A stretch of 64,000 nt of DNA from Flavobacterium magnum (GCF_003055625.1 NZ_CP028811.1:124001-188000), one strand, 5' to 3'. Positions 1-9,472 are shown, numbered from the stretch's first letter. Numbers and translations: made by a program. Notes: generated by a model from the letters alone, not told the origin.

Positions 1-1275
1 TTATAATCTGCCATCGGCCTTATCGCCGAGCATGCCTTTGACATCGTACAAAACAGCATTGGCTTTTTTCAGGGCGTCATAATCGATGTCGCGGAATTCG
101 ATATGCGATACGCCAAGCACAATCGCATCAAATTTCGCTTCCGGGATGACATTTACCGTCTTTAATCCGTATTCGTGTTGTACTTCTGCAGGATTCGCCC
201 ATGGATCGAAAACAGAGACTTTTATGCCATATTCCTCGAGCGCGGCAATCACGTCGACTATTTTGGTATTGCGCACATCCGGGCAGTTTTCCTTGAAAGT
301 AATGCCCAGCATCAGCAATTCTGCCCCATTGACGACAACGCCTTTTCGGATCATGAGCTTCACGACTTCAGATGCTACGTAAGAACCCATACTATCATTG
401 AGCCTTCTTCCGGCGAGGATAATTTCCGGATGGTAGCCGGATTCCTGTGCCTTCTGTGCCAGGTAGTAAGGGTCTACCCCGATACAGTGCCCCCCGACGA
501 GCCCTGGTCGAAACGGAAGGAAATTCCATTTTGTGCCTGCTGCCTCCAGCACGGCATTGGTGTCAATTCCGAGCTTGTTGAAGATTTTGGACAGTTCGTT
601 TACGAAAGCAATGTTGATGTCGCGTTGCGAGTTTTCAATCACTTTGGCGGCTTCAGCCACCCTAATGGTTGGCGCCAGGTGTGTCCCGGCAGTGATCACC
701 GATTTGTAGAGTTGGTCGACTTTCTGTCCGATTTCGGGAGTCGAACCCGCAGTGACCTTGAGGATTTTCTCGACCGTATGCTCCTTGTCGCCCGGGTTGA
801 TTCGCTCAGGCGAATAGCCCGCGAAAAAATCGACGTTGAATTTTAACCCACTGATTTTTTCAAGCACCGGAACACATTCTTCTTCAGTGACTCCGGGATA
901 AACCGTGGATTCATATATGACGATGTCGCCCTTTTTCAAAACCTTCCCCACAGTTTCGCTTGACTTGTATAGCGGTGTCAGATCGGGACGGTTGTTTTTG
1001 TCTACGGGTGTAGGAACCGTGACCACGTAGTAATTGCAATCTTTTATGTCTTCGGAATCAGCGGAACACCAAAGTCCGACTGCATCATCTGAAGCATCTT
1101 TCAGTAAAACAGACTCGAGCAGCTCTTTCTCAACTTCGAGCGTATTATCCACACCTGAATTCAGCTCCTGAACGCGGTTTTGGTTGATGTCAAATCCCAC
1201 TACCCGATATTTGGTTGCAAACAATCGCGCCAATGGCAAACCTACATATCCTAAACCTATAACTGCTATTTTCAT
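1..1275 (-). CDS. UDP-N-acetylhexosamine 6-dehydrogenase (WbpA/TviB type)
   Basis: A 424-residue nucleotide-sugar dehydrogenase that should oxidise C6 of a UDP-HexNAc to the uronic acid using two NAD+. The N-terminal Rossmann motif GLGYVGLPLA is at residues 7-16. YESTVYPGVTEE (from 121) and GYSPERINPGD (153-163) are typical of the UDP-Glc/GDP-Man dehydrogenase family, and the catalytic cysteine is Cys264 in GGHCIGVDPYYL. The length and the SPERINPGD form fit the TviB/WbpA group, which makes UDP-GalNAcA or UDP-GlcNAcA, better than UDP-glucose dehydrogenases. The ORF is complete, with its TAA at bases 1-3. It is the last visible gene of the polysaccharide operon, 22 nt after the epimerase, and pairing with a 4-epimerase suggests UDP-GalNAcA as product. 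The exact substrate cannot be read from sequence. Confidence 0.92.
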   Translation of the reverse strand: MKIAVIGLGYVGLPLARLFATKYRVVGFDINQNRVQELNSGVDNTLEVEKELLESVLLKDASDDAVGLWCSADSEDIKDCNYYVVTVPTPVDKNNRPDLTPLYKSSETVGKVLKKGDIVIYESTVYPGVTEEECVPVLEKISGLKFNVDFFAGYSPERINPGDKEHTVEKILKVTAGSTPEIGQKVDQLYKSVITAGTHLAPTIRVAEAAKVIENSQRDINIAFVNELSKIFNKLGIDTNAVLEAAGTKWNFLPFRPGLVGGHCIGVDPYYLAQKAQESGYHPEIILAGRRLNDSMGSYVASEVVKLMIRKGVVVNGAELLMLGITFKENCPDVRNTKIVDVIAALEEYGIKVSVFDPWANPAEVQHEYGLKTVNVIPEAKFDAIVLGVSHIEFRDIDYDALKKANAVLYDVKGMLGDKADGRL

Positions 1276-1297
1276 GTTTTGCTTTTTATTCTCTTTT

Positions 1298-2269
1298 TTA
1301 TTTGAGGTTGGCCCAGTACCAGTTTACTGCCTGCTTCAATCCTTCACGCATCGAAAACTGTGGATTGTATCCCATTTGTTTTCGCGCTTTATCAATGCTT
1401 GCGAGCGAATGCGGTATGTCACCTGCCCTGTTTGGGCCATATATCACATCCACATTTGCTATCGCAGGGTCGTGCTCTGAAAGGAATTCCTTCAGGTAGC
1501 TGACCAGGTCATTCAATGTGGTACGGTCACCGAAAGCAGTGTTGTACACGGTATTGACTGCTTCCGGGTTCTGGGTCGTCATCGCAAGTTCATTCATCTG
1601 GATCACATTATCGATGTAGGTGAAATCCCGCGAATAATTGCCGTCGCCATTGATAACGGGACTTTCATAATTCATGAACTGCATCACAAATTTTGGGATG
1701 ACCGCTGCATAGGCCCCTTTTGGATCCTGTTTCCGCCCGAATACATTAAAATAACGCAGGCCGACCGTTTCCAGGCCATATGTCTTGCTGAAAATATCAG
1801 CATACAATTCATTTACATATTTTGTTATGGCGTACGGTGACAACGGCTTACCGATGACATCTTCCACTTTAGGCAGGCTTTCGGAATCGCCGTAAGTCGA
1901 CGAACTGGCCGCGTATACAAACCTTTTGACTTTGGCGTCGCGCGAAGCCACAAGCATGTTGAGAAAACCGCCCACATTGACATCGTTGCTTGTGATCGGA
2001 TCGTTAATGGACCTCGGCACTGAGCCAAGGGCCGCCTGATGGAGCACATAATCCGCGCCGCTTACTGCAGTACGGCAATCTTCCATGTTGCGTATGTCTC
2101 CCTCAATGAGCGTGAAGTTTGGATTTTCAAACAGGTGGCTGATGTTGTGACGGTGTCCGGTCGCAAAATTATCGAGGCAGACAACCTTATAATTTTTGGC
2201 AATAAAATGCTCACAAAGATTAGAGCCTATAAAACCCGCTCCGCCTGTAATCAAAATCGTCGACTGCAT
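1298..2269 (-). CDS. UDP-N-acetylglucosamine 4-epimerase (WbpP/TviC-like SDR)
   Basis: A 323-residue extended short-chain dehydrogenase/reductase. The N-terminal GGAGFIGSN nucleotide-binding motif (from about residue 9), the SSSTYGDSESLPK segment and the YAITK active-site motif (YxxxK) identify an NAD-dependent UDP-sugar epimerase, closest to WbpP/TviC enzymes that interconvert UDP-GlcNAc and UDP-GalNAc. A TTG six codons upstream is in frame, but it lies inside a TATATTTG promoter box, so I take the ATG at 2269 (MQSTILITGG) as start. It lies between the Wzc-like kinase and the dehydrogenase and supplies precursor for the surface polysaccharide. Its own promoter suggests it can be transcribed apart from the export genes. 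Confidence 0.9.
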   Translation of the reverse strand: MQSTILITGGAGFIGSNLCEHFIAKNYKVVCLDNFATGHRHNISHLFENPNFTLIEGDIRNMEDCRTAVSGADYVLHQAALGSVPRSINDPITSNDVNVGGFLNMLVASRDAKVKRFVYAASSSTYGDSESLPKVEDVIGKPLSPYAITKYVNELYADIFSKTYGLETVGLRYFNVFGRKQDPKGAYAAVIPKFVMQFMNYESPVINGDGNYSRDFTYIDNVIQMNELAMTTQNPEAVNTVYNTAFGDRTTLNDLVSYLKEFLSEHDPAIANVDVIYGPNRAGDIPHSLASIDKARKQMGYNPQFSMREGLKQAVNWYWANLK

Positions 2270-2284
2270 ATTTGAAAATTTGTG

Positions 2285-2292
2285 CAAATATA
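2285..2292 (-). promoter_or_regulatory. Promoter -7 element TATATTTG for the epimerase-dehydrogenase pair
   Basis: On the minus strand this is an exact match to the Bacteroidota TAnnTTTG -7 element, 15 nt before the epimerase ATG at 2269. No convincing -33 TTG is visible at the usual distance. It may give an internal start within the polysaccharide operon. Confidence 0.6.
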
Positions 2293-2331
2293 TGATTTAT
2301 AATTTCATTAACAGCTGTTGAGCAGCTGAGT

Positions 2332-4818
2332 TTAGTCACCCTTACTTCTCCTGAATGAAATATCACCGAAGATGAATTTGAATATCCTCACCAAGATATT
2401 ACCTCGCTTGTCGTCCTCATGGTATCCGTTCGAATAGCTGCCGTAGCCATAGCCGTAGCCGTAACTGTAGCCGTAACCATAACCGTATTTCGCCTTGCTT
2501 TCAAAACTGTTCAGGATGATGCTGACGTTGTCAATCTCGTCGCGCTTGTACCGTGTGTTGAGCAGGGTAATCATGTCCTTTTTAGTAAAGTTCTGACGGA
2601 CGACGTATAGGATGACGTCCGAATAGGGCGCCAGCTCCAAGGCATCTGACACCAATCCGATCGGTGGCGTATCGAGGATAATATAGTCGTACTGATTCTT
2701 GAGCTCGAGCAGCATGTCGCGCATGGCATCACTGAGGATGAGCTCGGCAGGATTCGGGGGGATCGGTCCTGAGGTAATCACATCGAGGAAAGGAATGTGT
2801 GTCGGCTGGATGATTTCCGCCAGCGTTTTTTGCCCGATAAGGTAATTTACCGCTCCGGTATCGTTGCTGATTTTAAAATCTCCGAAAATCTTCGGTTTCC
2901 TTAAATCGAGGCCGATAATGATTGTTTTCTTTTCACTCATTGCAAACACTGTGGCAATGTTGATGGAGCAGAATGTTTTGCCTTCCCCGCTCACCGAGGA
3001 GGTGATCATCAGCGTTTTGGCACCGGACACATTTTGCTTTTTATAAAGGAATTGCAGTGAAGAACGAATAGCCCTGAACGATTCGGACAGCGCGGATTTG
3101 GGTCTTTCAAAAACGGACAAGTTCGAGTCGGTATGTTTCTTACCTATGACACCGATCAGCGGAATCGTTGTCAGTTTCGCGACGTCGTCGGTGTTCTGTA
3201 TCGAGTTGTTCACGAAAAAAATGCCGAACACGAAAAGCAGCGGTATGATAAATCCTAAAAACAAGGCCAGCACGTAATTTACACCCGTCTTGGGTCCTAC
3301 CAATCCGCCGCCAACGTCTTTTGCCGGATCGATAAATTTGATGTCCGACACATTTGCCGCCTTGACGATATTCGCTTCCGTCCTTTTTTTAAGGAAGTCA
3401 TTGTAAATATTGCTATTAAGGTCGTATTTCCGCTGTATTTTCAGGAGTTCCTGCTGGTCTTCAGGAAGTTGCTTAATAGAACTCTGTGCCTCGTTCAGGT
3501 GGCCATCAACCGTATTCAACTCGCTTCGGAGTGCGGATTTAGCCGAGCTGATATTTTCAAGAAGCACCTGTTTCACAGCATCCATCTGGTTGTCGAAATC
3601 ACGGAAAATCTTCTCACTCTTCACCGCGTATTTCAATTCAGACCGCTGGGTCGAAAGCGAGATGAGCTTGGAGACATTCACGACAATATTTGGATCCTCG
3701 ATACCGGCCACCGATGGCGCAGGCAATTTGGAAAAATCCGCGTTATTGATCAGGTAATTACGCAAATTGTTATAATAGGCAATCTTCCTGGTCACCTCAT
3801 CTTTTTTGATCTCGTATTCCAGCAGTTTATTGCTGATCTGGCTTCCCCCGTCCTCTATCTCAATCACATTCTTTCCTTTAGTAAAGGCTTTGAGCTCATC
3901 ACCGGTCCGCTTGATCTGCTCCTCCATCGCAATCATGGTGCTGTCGATGAAATTGATGGTGTTTGTCGCAAACTGGTTCTTGGCAGCCAATTGATTGTCT
4001 TTAAGCACCTGGACTGTGGTGTTCAGGTATTTTACAATCCTCGCCTTGTTCGTGCCCTGCAAGGATAATTTCAATATCGAACCGCCTTTGGCATCCGTTT
4101 CGACATTGATCCCCTGATACCCCGATACTGTACCGTCAAAGTTGTTGAACTGCACAAAATAGGTATTGCCTTTATAAAAACCAGGTTTGTCTTTGATGAT
4201 TAGTGTCCAGTTCAGGAATGGCAGATTCACATTCTCTCCGGTCTTGAAATTGGCTTTAAATTCACCTTTCGATACTGCCGTGTTGCCATTAGAATTGTCG
4301 GAATAATAAATCAATCCGGCACTATCGCTTTCAAAGTTGATCTGGATCTGGTACACGCTTTCGCTCAGGAATTTAATCCTGATCGGGATTCCGGCAAGCT
4401 GCCCGAATTTCCTGTCGAATTTTACATAAAAAGGTGCTTCACCGTAGGCATCAACAAGGCTGTATTTGCCTTCCTTAAGATAATCGACGAAAAAATCAAG
4501 CCGGCTCACAACCAACTCGTTGTGTGAGCGCGACTTCAACGTGGAGGCAATCGTCTGTACCTGATCTGACGTACCGCCCCAGTTAAAAACCAGGCTGGTG
4601 TTTGATGTAAAAAAAGGGTTGTTTTCCTCTTTCACCGAGATCGTGGTTTCCAGCCCGTAAATTTTTTCCTTCCTGATATTCACCTGATACGCAATGGTAA
4701 AGGCAACAATCCAGCTGGCTATGAACCATCTCCAATAACTCGCCGTCTTAATCAGAAAGCCTTTGAAATCAAAACTGTTCTCACTTTCAAAAAAAGAAAA
4801 ATCCTTAGTGTCGAGCAT
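2332..4818 (-). CDS. Capsule/exopolysaccharide tyrosine autokinase (Wzc/BY-kinase)
   Basis: An 828-residue inner-membrane polysaccharide co-polymerase fused to a bacterial tyrosine kinase. One transmembrane segment is near residues 28-46 (WRWFIASWIVAFTIAY) and a second near 513-534 (LALFLGFIIPLLFVFGIFF), enclosing a large periplasmic chain-length domain with coiled-coil segments. The cytoplasmic kinase has Walker A SSVSGEGKT near 605, Walker A' IIIGLDLRKPK and Walker B YIILDTPP. The C-terminus carries a tyrosine cluster of repeated Tyr-Gly pairs, the autophosphorylation tail that in this family controls polymer length and assembly. It starts 8 nt after the Wza-like gene and should work with it in export. 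The tail DNA is a degenerate hexamer repeat. Confidence 0.94.
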   Translation of the reverse strand: MLDTKDFSFFESENSFDFKGFLIKTASYWRWFIASWIVAFTIAYQVNIRKEKIYGLETTISVKEENNPFFTSNTSLVFNWGGTSDQVQTIASTLKSRSHNELVVSRLDFFVDYLKEGKYSLVDAYGEAPFYVKFDRKFGQLAGIPIRIKFLSESVYQIQINFESDSAGLIYYSDNSNGNTAVSKGEFKANFKTGENVNLPFLNWTLIIKDKPGFYKGNTYFVQFNNFDGTVSGYQGINVETDAKGGSILKLSLQGTNKARIVKYLNTTVQVLKDNQLAAKNQFATNTINFIDSTMIAMEEQIKRTGDELKAFTKGKNVIEIEDGGSQISNKLLEYEIKKDEVTRKIAYYNNLRNYLINNADFSKLPAPSVAGIEDPNIVVNVSKLISLSTQRSELKYAVKSEKIFRDFDNQMDAVKQVLLENISSAKSALRSELNTVDGHLNEAQSSIKQLPEDQQELLKIQRKYDLNSNIYNDFLKKRTEANIVKAANVSDIKFIDPAKDVGGGLVGPKTGVNYVLALFLGFIIPLLFVFGIFFVNNSIQNTDDVAKLTTIPLIGVIGKKHTDSNLSVFERPKSALSESFRAIRSSLQFLYKKQNVSGAKTLMITSSVSGEGKTFCSINIATVFAMSEKKTIIIGLDLRKPKIFGDFKISNDTGAVNYLIGQKTLAEIIQPTHIPFLDVITSGPIPPNPAELILSDAMRDMLLELKNQYDYIILDTPPIGLVSDALELAPYSDVILYVVRQNFTKKDMITLLNTRYKRDEIDNVSIILNSFESKAKYGYGYGYSYGYGYGYGSYSNGYHEDDKRGNILVRIFKFIFGDISFRRSKGD
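2437..2490 (-). repeat. Hexanucleotide-like repeat encoding the Tyr-Gly autophosphorylation tail
   Basis: Units close to GTAGCC/GTAACC (plus-strand reading) recur about nine times and encode alternating Tyr and Gly with one Ser interruption. Some units vary at synonymous positions, so the array is not a perfect microsatellite. Confidence 0.75.
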
Positions 4819-4826
4819 CGTATGTG

Positions 4827-5621
4827 TTAATTTTTAAGCAATAAAAAAGTGGTTGTAGCCAGCGACAATATCGTAACTATTGTGGTTAAGGATTCTATCC
4901 CTGTTTTTCCCGTTCCCCATGATTTTTGCTTCAGGGGCTTCACAAAGATGTAGTCGTTGGGCTGGATGTAATAGTACGGACTTTGTATGGCTTTGATGTC
5001 GGTGAGGTCAATGTCATGCATCTCAGTACCATATGGAAATTGCCTGATGACCGTTACCGATTTACGGTCGCCCGTAATCGTGACGTCACCTGAATTTGCC
5101 AGTGCTTCGAGTATGTTCAGTTTTTCCGTGAAGAGTGTCTTGGTACCCGGGCTTGTCACTTCGCCACTGGTCGTGTAACGTATGCCTGCGAGCTTAACAT
5201 TTACAAATATATCGGCCTCTTTGTTGAAATACGTTTCGAGCAATTCTTTTTCGATTTTAACGCGCACTTCGTCCAGTGTAAACCCAAGCACATTGACCTC
5301 TCCCAATATAGGAATCCTGATATTGCCATGGTCGTCTACCGTAAACCCGTTGAAATAGAGGCTGGATTCCGATTCTCCTCCGGAGTTACCGTCCGCTTTC
5401 GATGACGGACTGAAAATCGCCACCAGTTTCTGGTCTATCGCCTTGATATTGATGCTGATGATGTCATTGGTCTGCAGCCTGTAAGGCTTTAACGAAATGG
5501 GATTCACCGGACTTACCGCTGCGCCGTCCGATTTGTTTTGGAGGTAAATCATGTCTTTCGTAGGGATACACGAAGTGAGCAACGTACCCAATAACAATAA
5601 ATACCACAGTCTGATCCTCAT
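4827..5621 (-). CDS. Polysaccharide export outer-membrane lipoprotein (Wza-like)
   Basis: A 264-residue exporter of the Poly_export/SLBB family. From the ATG at 5621 it begins with a lipoprotein signal peptide (MRIRLWYLLLLGTLLTSC, lipobox Cys18). A Poly_export domain follows (LQTNDIISINIKA, then GNIRIPILGEVNVLGFTLDEV), then an SLBB-like segment (VTSPGTKTLFTEKLNILEALANSGD), and a hydrophobic C-terminal stretch (LTTIVTILSLATTTFLLL). The reading frame stays open upstream for 59 more codons, into and past the end of recR, but that extension has no family similarity and crosses a TATATTTG promoter box, so 5621 is the start. First gene of the polysaccharide operon. Confidence 0.9.
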   Translation of the reverse strand: MRIRLWYLLLLGTLLTSCIPTKDMIYLQNKSDGAAVSPVNPISLKPYRLQTNDIISINIKAIDQKLVAIFSPSSKADGNSGGESESSLYFNGFTVDDHGNIRIPILGEVNVLGFTLDEVRVKIEKELLETYFNKEADIFVNVKLAGIRYTTSGEVTSPGTKTLFTEKLNILEALANSGDVTITGDRKSVTVIRQFPYGTEMHDIDLTDIKAIQSPYYYIQPNDYIFVKPLKQKSWGTGKTGIESLTTIVTILSLATTTFLLLKN

Positions 5622-5639
5622 TTGAAATATATTAGCAAA

Positions 5640-5647
5640 CAAATATA
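5640..5647 (-). promoter_or_regulatory. Promoter -7 element TATATTTG for the polysaccharide operon
   Basis: Exact TAnnTTTG match 18 nt upstream of the Wza-like ATG, in the 67-bp gap after recR. It indicates that the polysaccharide operon has its own promoter. Confidence 0.65.
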
Positions 5648-5688
5648 GCTTTTCCTTTATAATTATAAAATTCATGCACCACAAATGC

Positions 5689-6309
5689 TCAGCCATTCCC
5701 GAATGAGTTTTCAAAAGGTACCCGCTGCAGGATGCTGCGCCCCAGGGTGACCTCATCGGCATACTCGAGCTCATCGCCGACGGCAATCCCCCGGGCAATC
5801 GCTGAAGTGATAATTCCCGAATCCCCGATTTGCTTGTAAATGTAAAAATTCGTCGTATCGCCTTCCATCGTCGGGCTCAGTGCAAAAATCAGCTCGCGTA
5901 CCTTCCCCGCTTTGACTTTATCAACCAATGCGGCGATCTTCAACTGTCCCGGGCCCACGCCGTCTATAGGCGAAATTTTCCCGCCCAGTACATGGTAGAT
6001 GCCATGAAATTGCCGCGTATTCTCGATCGCCATGACATCCCGGATGTCCTCCACGACACACACCAGCGCATGATCGCGCTTCGGGTTGGCGCAGATGTAA
6101 CAAATGGCGGAATCGGCGATGTTGTTGCAGCTTTCACAGTTTTTTACATCCTCGCGCATCGCGGTAAGCGCCTGCGACAGGAATGTCGTCTGCTCGACTG
6201 GCTGCCTGAGCAGGTGCAACACCAGCCGAAGCGCGGTACGTTTGCCGATACCCGGCAACTGCGACATCTCAGTGACTGCTTTTTCGAGTAGTTTCGAAGA
6301 GAATTCCAT
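5689..6309 (-). CDS. recR: Recombination mediator RecR
   Basis: A 206-residue RecR, the usual family length of about 200. The start [12 protein letters not shown] leads into the helix-hairpin-helix segment ([17 protein letters not shown]), then the C4 zinc finger ([16 protein letters not shown]), the Toprim domain ([14 protein letters not shown] ... [16 protein letters not shown]) and the C-terminal Walker-B-like region ([16 protein letters not shown]). RecR acts with RecO and RecF in loading RecA at single-strand gaps. The open frame extends 58 codons upstream, but that part has no family similarity and family alignment places the start at 6309. Divergent from the symporter gene. Confidence 0.95.
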   Translation of the reverse strand: MEFSSKLLEKAVTEMSQLPGIGKRTALRLVLHLLRQPVEQTTFLSQALTAMREDVKNCESCNNIADSAICYICANPKRDHALVCVVEDIRDVMAIENTRQFHGIYHVLGGKISPIDGVGPGQLKIAALVDKVKAGKVRELIFALSPTMEGDTTNFYIYKQIGDSGIITSAIARGIAVGDELEYADEVTLGRSILQRVPFENSFGNG

Positions 6310-6313
6310 GGTG

Positions 6314-6321
6314 CAAATGTA
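6314..6321 (-). promoter_or_regulatory. Promoter -7 element TACATTTG immediately before recR
   Basis: Matches TAnnTTTG and ends only 4 nt before the recR ATG. If functional, it would give a nearly leaderless transcript. Confidence 0.4.
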
Positions 6322-6481
6322 GCCAATTAGACAATGAGAAGGCCGCAAAACAGCCATAATTAATAGCCGAATGTTGACCGCGCTGATCCATCCTGAAATA
6401 CCAACGCCGCAATCCCAATTGTCTTGAAACCGTGATTTTCTGATTATCTTTTTGTATTTTGCCCAACAAACAAGCAAATAC

Positions 6482-7978
6482 ATGGCACCGGCAACAATCC
6501 TGACCTTAATTATACTTTACTTCGGACTACTTTTTCTCATTTCTTATTTCGTAAGCCGGAAAAACAGCGACAATGATACTTTTTTCAAGGCCAACAAAAA
6601 TTCGAAGTGGTATCTCGTCGCCTTTGGAATGATCGGCACGGCGCTTTCGGGTGTGACTTTCATCTCCGTCCCGGGTAAAGTAGGGGCTGAAGCCGTTCAG
6701 TTTTCCTATTTCCAGTTCGTTATAGGGAATGCCATCGGTTTTTTACTCATTGCCAAAGTGCTGTTGCCACTGTATTACCGCATGAATCTCACGTCAATCT
6801 ACGGCTATATCGAGCAGCGCCTCGGGACCATCAGTTATAAGACGTCCGCCACGATTTTCCTGATCAGCCGCACAATCGGATCGGCATTCCGGCTGTATCT
6901 CGTAGTGATCGTATTGCAGCGGTATGTATTTGACGCGTTCCACATGCCGTTTGCACTCACCGTGCTGGTTTCATTGGCATTGATTTTCGCGTATACCTAT
7001 CGCGGCGGACTCAAAACAATCATCATCACTGACACGCTGCAGACGTTTTTCCTGGTCTCTTCAGTATTCCTTACGATTTATTTTATCTGCCAAAGCCTTG
7101 ACCTCGATGCCATTCAGGCTTTTGAAGCCGTAAAGAACAGCCAGTATTCCAAAATCTTTTTTTATGAGGATGCCATGGCGCCCACTTTTTTCATAAAACA
7201 GGTGCTTGGCGGTATGTTTGTCACGATCGCCATGGTCGGGCTGGACCAGGACCTGATGCAGAAAAATCTGAGCTGCAGAAACATCGGCGAAGCGCAAAAA
7301 AACATGTTTACTTTTACGGGTACATTTGTGCTGATCAATATTTTTTTCCTGAGTGTCGGCGCGCTGTTATACCTTTATGCCGGCAAAAACGGCATTGCCA
7401 TACCGGAATACCTCGGCAAACCGAAGACTGATTTCCTTTTTCCCGAAATCGCGCTGAACCATCTCGGTGCAATTCCGGCAATCGTCTTCCTGCTGGGGCT
7501 TACGGCCGCCACGTTTGCCACCACAGATTCCGCCCTGACCGCGCTGACCACCTCATTCTGCGTCGATTTTCTCGGAATGGACAAGGCTGAAAATAATACC
7601 GGACCAAAAACAGTACGCACGCGTCATGCCGTGCATATCGGGTTTTCACTGCTGATGTTCCTCGTAATCATTGTCTTTAATGCCTTAAATGATGAGTCGG
7701 TCGTCACGATGATTTTCAGGGTTGCCGGATATACTTACGGCCCATTGTTGGGGCTATATTGCTTTGGATTGTTTGTCAGGAAGCTCGGCGTTCATGATCG
7801 GTTTGTCCCGATAGTCTGCGTGATGTCACCGATGCTTACCTGGTTCATCAGCGAAAATTCAGCCACATGGCTGAACGGATACATTTTCGATACGGAACTG
7901 ATTATCGTAAACGGACTGATCACCTTCCTCGGATTGCTGATCATCAGCAGGAAAGCCGATGCGCAGACACGATTTTAA
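6482..7978 (+). CDS. Sodium:solute symporter family transporter
   Basis: A 498-residue polytopic membrane protein of the SSS family (sodium-coupled uptake of sugars, organic acids, amino acids or vitamins). About 13 hydrophobic segments can be followed from [18 protein letters not shown] at the N-terminus to [11 protein letters not shown] at the end. Family-like stretches are [34 protein letters not shown] and [19 protein letters not shown]. The last resembles the conserved transmembrane helix 8 with Na+-site Ser/Thr residues. The start is set at the ATG of MAPATILTL; an in-frame upstream extension of ten codons is unlikely. Its 3' end overlaps by 4 nt the convergent CoA-binding gene. The substrate cannot be inferred. 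Confidence 0.9.
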   Translation: MAPATILTLIILYFGLLFLISYFVSRKNSDNDTFFKANKNSKWYLVAFGMIGTALSGVTFISVPGKVGAEAVQFSYFQFVIGNAIGFLLIAKVLLPLYYRMNLTSIYGYIEQRLGTISYKTSATIFLISRTIGSAFRLYLVVIVLQRYVFDAFHMPFALTVLVSLALIFAYTYRGGLKTIIITDTLQTFFLVSSVFLTIYFICQSLDLDAIQAFEAVKNSQYSKIFFYEDAMAPTFFIKQVLGGMFVTIAMVGLDQDLMQKNLSCRNIGEAQKNMFTFTGTFVLINIFFLSVGALLYLYAGKNGIAIPEYLGKPKTDFLFPEIALNHLGAIPAIVFLLGLTAATFATTDSALTALTTSFCVDFLGMDKAENNTGPKTVRTRHAVHIGFSLLMFLVIIVFNALNDESVVTMIFRVAGYTYGPLLGLYCFGLFVRKLGVHDRFVPIVCVMSPMLTWFISENSATWLNGYIFDTELIIVNGLITFLGLLIISRKADAQTRF

Positions 7979-8340
7979 TATTGGTTTGTCGCGAGCATCA
8001 CTAAAGTGCAGGCCACTTCTACCGCAATACCATTAGCACGCAGCAATTGGTACAATTCGGGGTTCTCAGTGCCCGGGTTGAAGATTACCCTTTTGGGCTG
8101 CAGGCTGATGATGTAGTTGTAATAATCCCGCTGCCGTTGCGGATTAAGATATAAAGTGACGGTATCCACATTGGTGAACGGAACCTGTTTTGTCTGGATT
8201 TTGGTACCGTTGACCTCACCTTCCTTCTGCCCGATGGCTACGACCGAATGATCGTGAGCGGTGAGTCGGTTGATGGCCATGTTCGAATACCTTGCAGGAT
8301 TTTCAGAGGCGCCCAGCACCAGCGTTTTCTTACTTTTCAT
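7975..8340 (-). CDS. CoA-binding domain protein (YccU-like)
   Basis: A 121-residue protein consisting of one CoA-binding Rossmann-like domain. The motif VLGASENPARYSNMA sits near the N-terminus, followed by VTLYLNPQRQRDYYNYI, RVIFNPGTENPELY and a C-terminal VACTLVML containing the conserved Cys-Thr. This resembles the N-terminal CoA-binding part of succinyl-CoA synthetase alpha, but without the catalytic part. Function in vivo is not established. The gene is convergent with, and overlaps by 4 nt, the symporter. Confidence 0.85.
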   Translation of the reverse strand: MKSKKTLVLGASENPARYSNMAINRLTAHDHSVVAIGQKEGEVNGTKIQTKQVPFTNVDTVTLYLNPQRQRDYYNYIISLQPKRVIFNPGTENPELYQLLRANGIAVEVACTLVMLATNQY

Positions 8341-8384
8341 AGCGTGTTTTATTTACAAAATAACGATTTTCCCGCCAGTAAATG

Positions 8385-9455
8385 TTATTTATTGATGATA
8401 TCTTTTACAACCTGGTAGTAGTCCCTGGGCAACAGGTCACCGGCCTTGCGAGAACCAAGGTAACCGCCGAACAGCACACCGGAAATAGGTAAATAGTTGC
8501 CGTTCTCATCAATCAGGATTTCGGGCCTTGTAAAATCGATTACGGAAATATGGTCCTTATCGTACACGATTCTAAAATATTCCTTCACCGTCGTAGCCTT
8601 ACCATCACGGACCGTAATGGCTGTACCGGGTTTTTTCAGGACCCTGAGTTTCTTCATATTCAGCGTATCGGATATTTGGAAATAAAAAGCGGGATTGATC
8701 CGGGCGTTTGCTGTATACAGACTCATTTTTTGCTTCTCCCAATCGTTGTGCGTGAACGTGTGCATCAGGTGTGGTGCTGAGCCAAGATAGGTTTGCAGCC
8801 GTTTTTTGTCGGCTTCCCCTTTTTTCGAAAGATCGATATAGAACGTTGATCCGGCATAATAGCTCCGGTTGATCGCATGATCCGAAATACTGGTCTCGGT
8901 ATAACTTAGTGAAAATTCAATCAGGTCGAAACGGATTTCATATTTCAGGTAATCATTCCTAATGCGAAGCGTATTGGCCGCGGAAGCTTTCAGCGTATTG
9001 GTTTCCAGATCATACGATACATCGATATCATCCTCGTTGAGGATTTTACACGATTTTCCCGCCTGCGATGTCCCGAGGAATTGCCGGCGGAACACGTCCA
9101 GAAGCTGGCTGCGCGAAAACGGCCCTCTGCTGACAACGACTTCCTCAAGAGCGGTCTGGGTTTTCTCAAGATAAATTTTCATGAATTTGCCCGCATAATC
9201 GAGGGGCTTTCTGAGCCTGTAGGTTGCATAACCCACGAAACTGATGACCAGGTCGCTCTCGCCTGCCCCGACTGAAATGCCGAAATTGCCCTGCTCATCG
9301 GCTACGGTCGCAGTGGTTGTCCCATCAAAATAAATCGTGGCACCTGCCAGCGGCTGTTCGGTTTCCTTGTCGGCAATCATGCCTTTTAAGGCTTGCGGCT
9401 GTACAGGTTGTATGCAAAAAAACACCAGCAGGAAAAGATAAGCCCTGATTTTCAT
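8385..9455 (-). CDS. Secreted carboxypeptidase-regulatory-like domain protein
   Basis: A 356-residue exported protein with signal peptide MKIRAYLFLLVFFCIQPVQPQ. Residues about 24-105 form a CarboxypepD_reg-like beta-sandwich (LKGMIADKETEQPLAGATIY ... EQGNFGISV ... VISFVGYATY), the module also found at the N-terminus of SusC-type receptors. The remaining roughly 250 residues are typical of a conserved but functionally unknown Bacteroidota periplasmic or outer-membrane family. No barrel terminus or catalytic motif is evident. I chose the ATG at 9455 because the upstream in-frame extension crosses a TATATTTG promoter box. Divergent from marC. Confidence 0.8.
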   Translation of the reverse strand: MKIRAYLFLLVFFCIQPVQPQALKGMIADKETEQPLAGATIYFDGTTTATVADEQGNFGISVGAGESDLVISFVGYATYRLRKPLDYAGKFMKIYLEKTQTALEEVVVSRGPFSRSQLLDVFRRQFLGTSQAGKSCKILNEDDIDVSYDLETNTLKASAANTLRIRNDYLKYEIRFDLIEFSLSYTETSISDHAINRSYYAGSTFYIDLSKKGEADKKRLQTYLGSAPHLMHTFTHNDWEKQKMSLYTANARINPAFYFQISDTLNMKKLRVLKKPGTAITVRDGKATTVKEYFRIVYDKDHISVIDFTRPEILIDENGNYLPISGVLFGGYLGSRKAGDLLPRDYYQVVKDIINK

Positions 9456-9472
9456 AACGATGTAGTTTTTTT

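Noticed and set aside
175..846. 223-codon plus-strand open frame
   Set aside because: Lies entirely antisense to the UDP-HexNAc dehydrogenase, which has full family motifs; the composition looks like a reverse-frame artefact.
3469..4068. 199-codon plus-strand open frame
   Set aside because: Antisense to the Wzc-like kinase periplasmic domain; no recognisable domain or start context.
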